A DNA stretch of 64,000 nt from Amyloporia xantha (lineage: Eukaryota > Basidiomycota > Agaricomycetes > Polyporales > Adustoporiaceae), in contig JAYKKR010000009.1 in the NCBI GenBank assembly GCA_036971615.1, forward strand, positions 992,001-1,056,000. Reading direction: 5' to 3'. Both the position numbers and the translations under genes were made by a program. Below are positions 63,278 through 64,000 of the stretch, piece by piece. The notes beneath the pieces were generated by a model, which did no database searches, had not been told where the DNA came from, and worked only from the letters and a program-made list of their open reading frames with translations. How positions within the stretch are numbered: the stretch's first letter is position 1; every line of letters begins with the position of its first letter.

Positions 63278-64000
63278 CGCGGCACACGAGATCGTGTGCG
63301 ATGGAGGTGTCCGACGTAAGTCGCGTGTTCCGTCTCAGCGCCTTCCGCCAGGGAGAGGCCTAAATGCTCTTCGATGAACTGATCGCCGCGGCGCTTGCAG
63401 CACTTTCCGTCCCTTCGAGCGAAGCGGAAAAAGATGCGAGCCCTGTAAGTAATATACGACTGCCAGAATCCATATGTACATGTCCACCACGCCGGCCCTC
63501 GGTCATCTCGGCGCACCCGTCACGACTCACGAGCCCCCGGCCCTGCAGCCCATCTCCTCCCCGGGGCAGCCCATCACGCAGAGAACGCACATCAAAAAGG
63601 GGGGAATATCATTCCCAAGCCATGGAAAAAAGCAGCGCGCGGGCGCGGTGGCTTGTCATGGGCACTTACGGGGGTCGAGGATCGAGGAATGAGGTCGGAC
63701 GTGCGCTGCTGCGCACGTCCCGAGTTGAGCATGCTGATGTACATACACCCTCTGCTTGTATATGACCGGTACCCCACAACGAGTGTCGTGATGACCCAAC
63801 GGATGCCCTGCGACGGAAATGATACGCATGCGCTCACGCTCCGTCACGGTGGCGGTGGCGGCGTTGCCAGATGCAAGGCAAGTCCCGGGACCGCAGGGAG
63901 GGTGAGACTCGAGTCCAGTGGTGCCTGGATTGGGACACTTTCCCGATCATGCCCGCATCGCGCTCGCCGCTTCTTGATTGCAGAAGGCTCGCACTGTCGC
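63278..64000 (-). other. edge region, possible 3' end of a minus-strand gene
   Basis: No confident gene. On the minus strand an acceptor (ATTACTTACAG) near 63446 precedes about 27 codons of Ala/Ser-rich sequence ending in a stop at 63364, and further upstream a frame reads VPVIYKQRVYVHQHAQLG before a GTAAGT at about 63670. These could be terminal exons of a gene beginning outside the window. The joins are unproven. Confidence 0.3.

Overview
This window is nuclear DNA of a filamentous basidiomycete, probably an Agaricomycete. Most genes are split by many 45-70 bp GT-AG introns and packed tightly on both strands. The protein set fits that group: Cop4-like sesquiterpene synthases, an A1 aspartic protease, a GAF hybrid histidine kinase and the alpha-aminoadipate lysine pathway. 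I rebuilt gene models by hand from splice signals, phase continuity and family knowledge. No search was run.

Layout. 1-4.4 kb is decayed sequence: an ankyrin-type pseudogene with several disabling changes and an AT-rich insertion, then a truncated epimerase. 4.4-26.7 kb is mostly conserved housekeeping: a WD40 protein, a small signal-peptide/TM protein, a MYST acetyltransferase with a double PHD finger, a LAMMER kinase, a secreted aspartic protease, a complex I subunit, a TRAP-alpha-like ER protein, Swd2/WDR82 and RPB5 (divergent pair), and a small orphan. 26.7-42 kb is an accessory region rich in intergenic sequence. It holds two sesquiterpene synthase paralogues with identical exon lengths and two alcohol-acetyltransferase-like paralogues. 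A homocitrate synthase gene lies between the synthases on the other strand. 42-64 kb is metabolic and regulatory: a membrane-anchored SDR, MET2, a gene reading as cystathionine beta-lyase fused in frame to mevalonate kinase, a HIT zinc-finger protein, a large hybrid histidine kinase, dolichol kinase, and uracil-DNA glycosylase with a possible second start for a mitochondrial form.

How it fits together. The two synthases and two acyltransferases look like a duplicated cyclise-then-acetylate terpenoid module. Isoprenoid genes lie close by: mevalonate kinase (supply) and dolichol kinase (competing use). Copy 1 of each pair is intact; copy 2 of each carries a one-base frameshift. One-base shifts also occur in the protease signal peptide and the HIT-finger gene, so assembly indels must be excluded before calling decay.

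The most interesting observations are the CBL-mevalonate kinase fusion frame (11 exons summing to exactly 910 codons), the paired terpene module with one broken copy each and complementary changes in the H-alpha-1 loop, a 7-nt micro-exon in the TRAP-alpha gene, and frequent AAG 3' splice sites.
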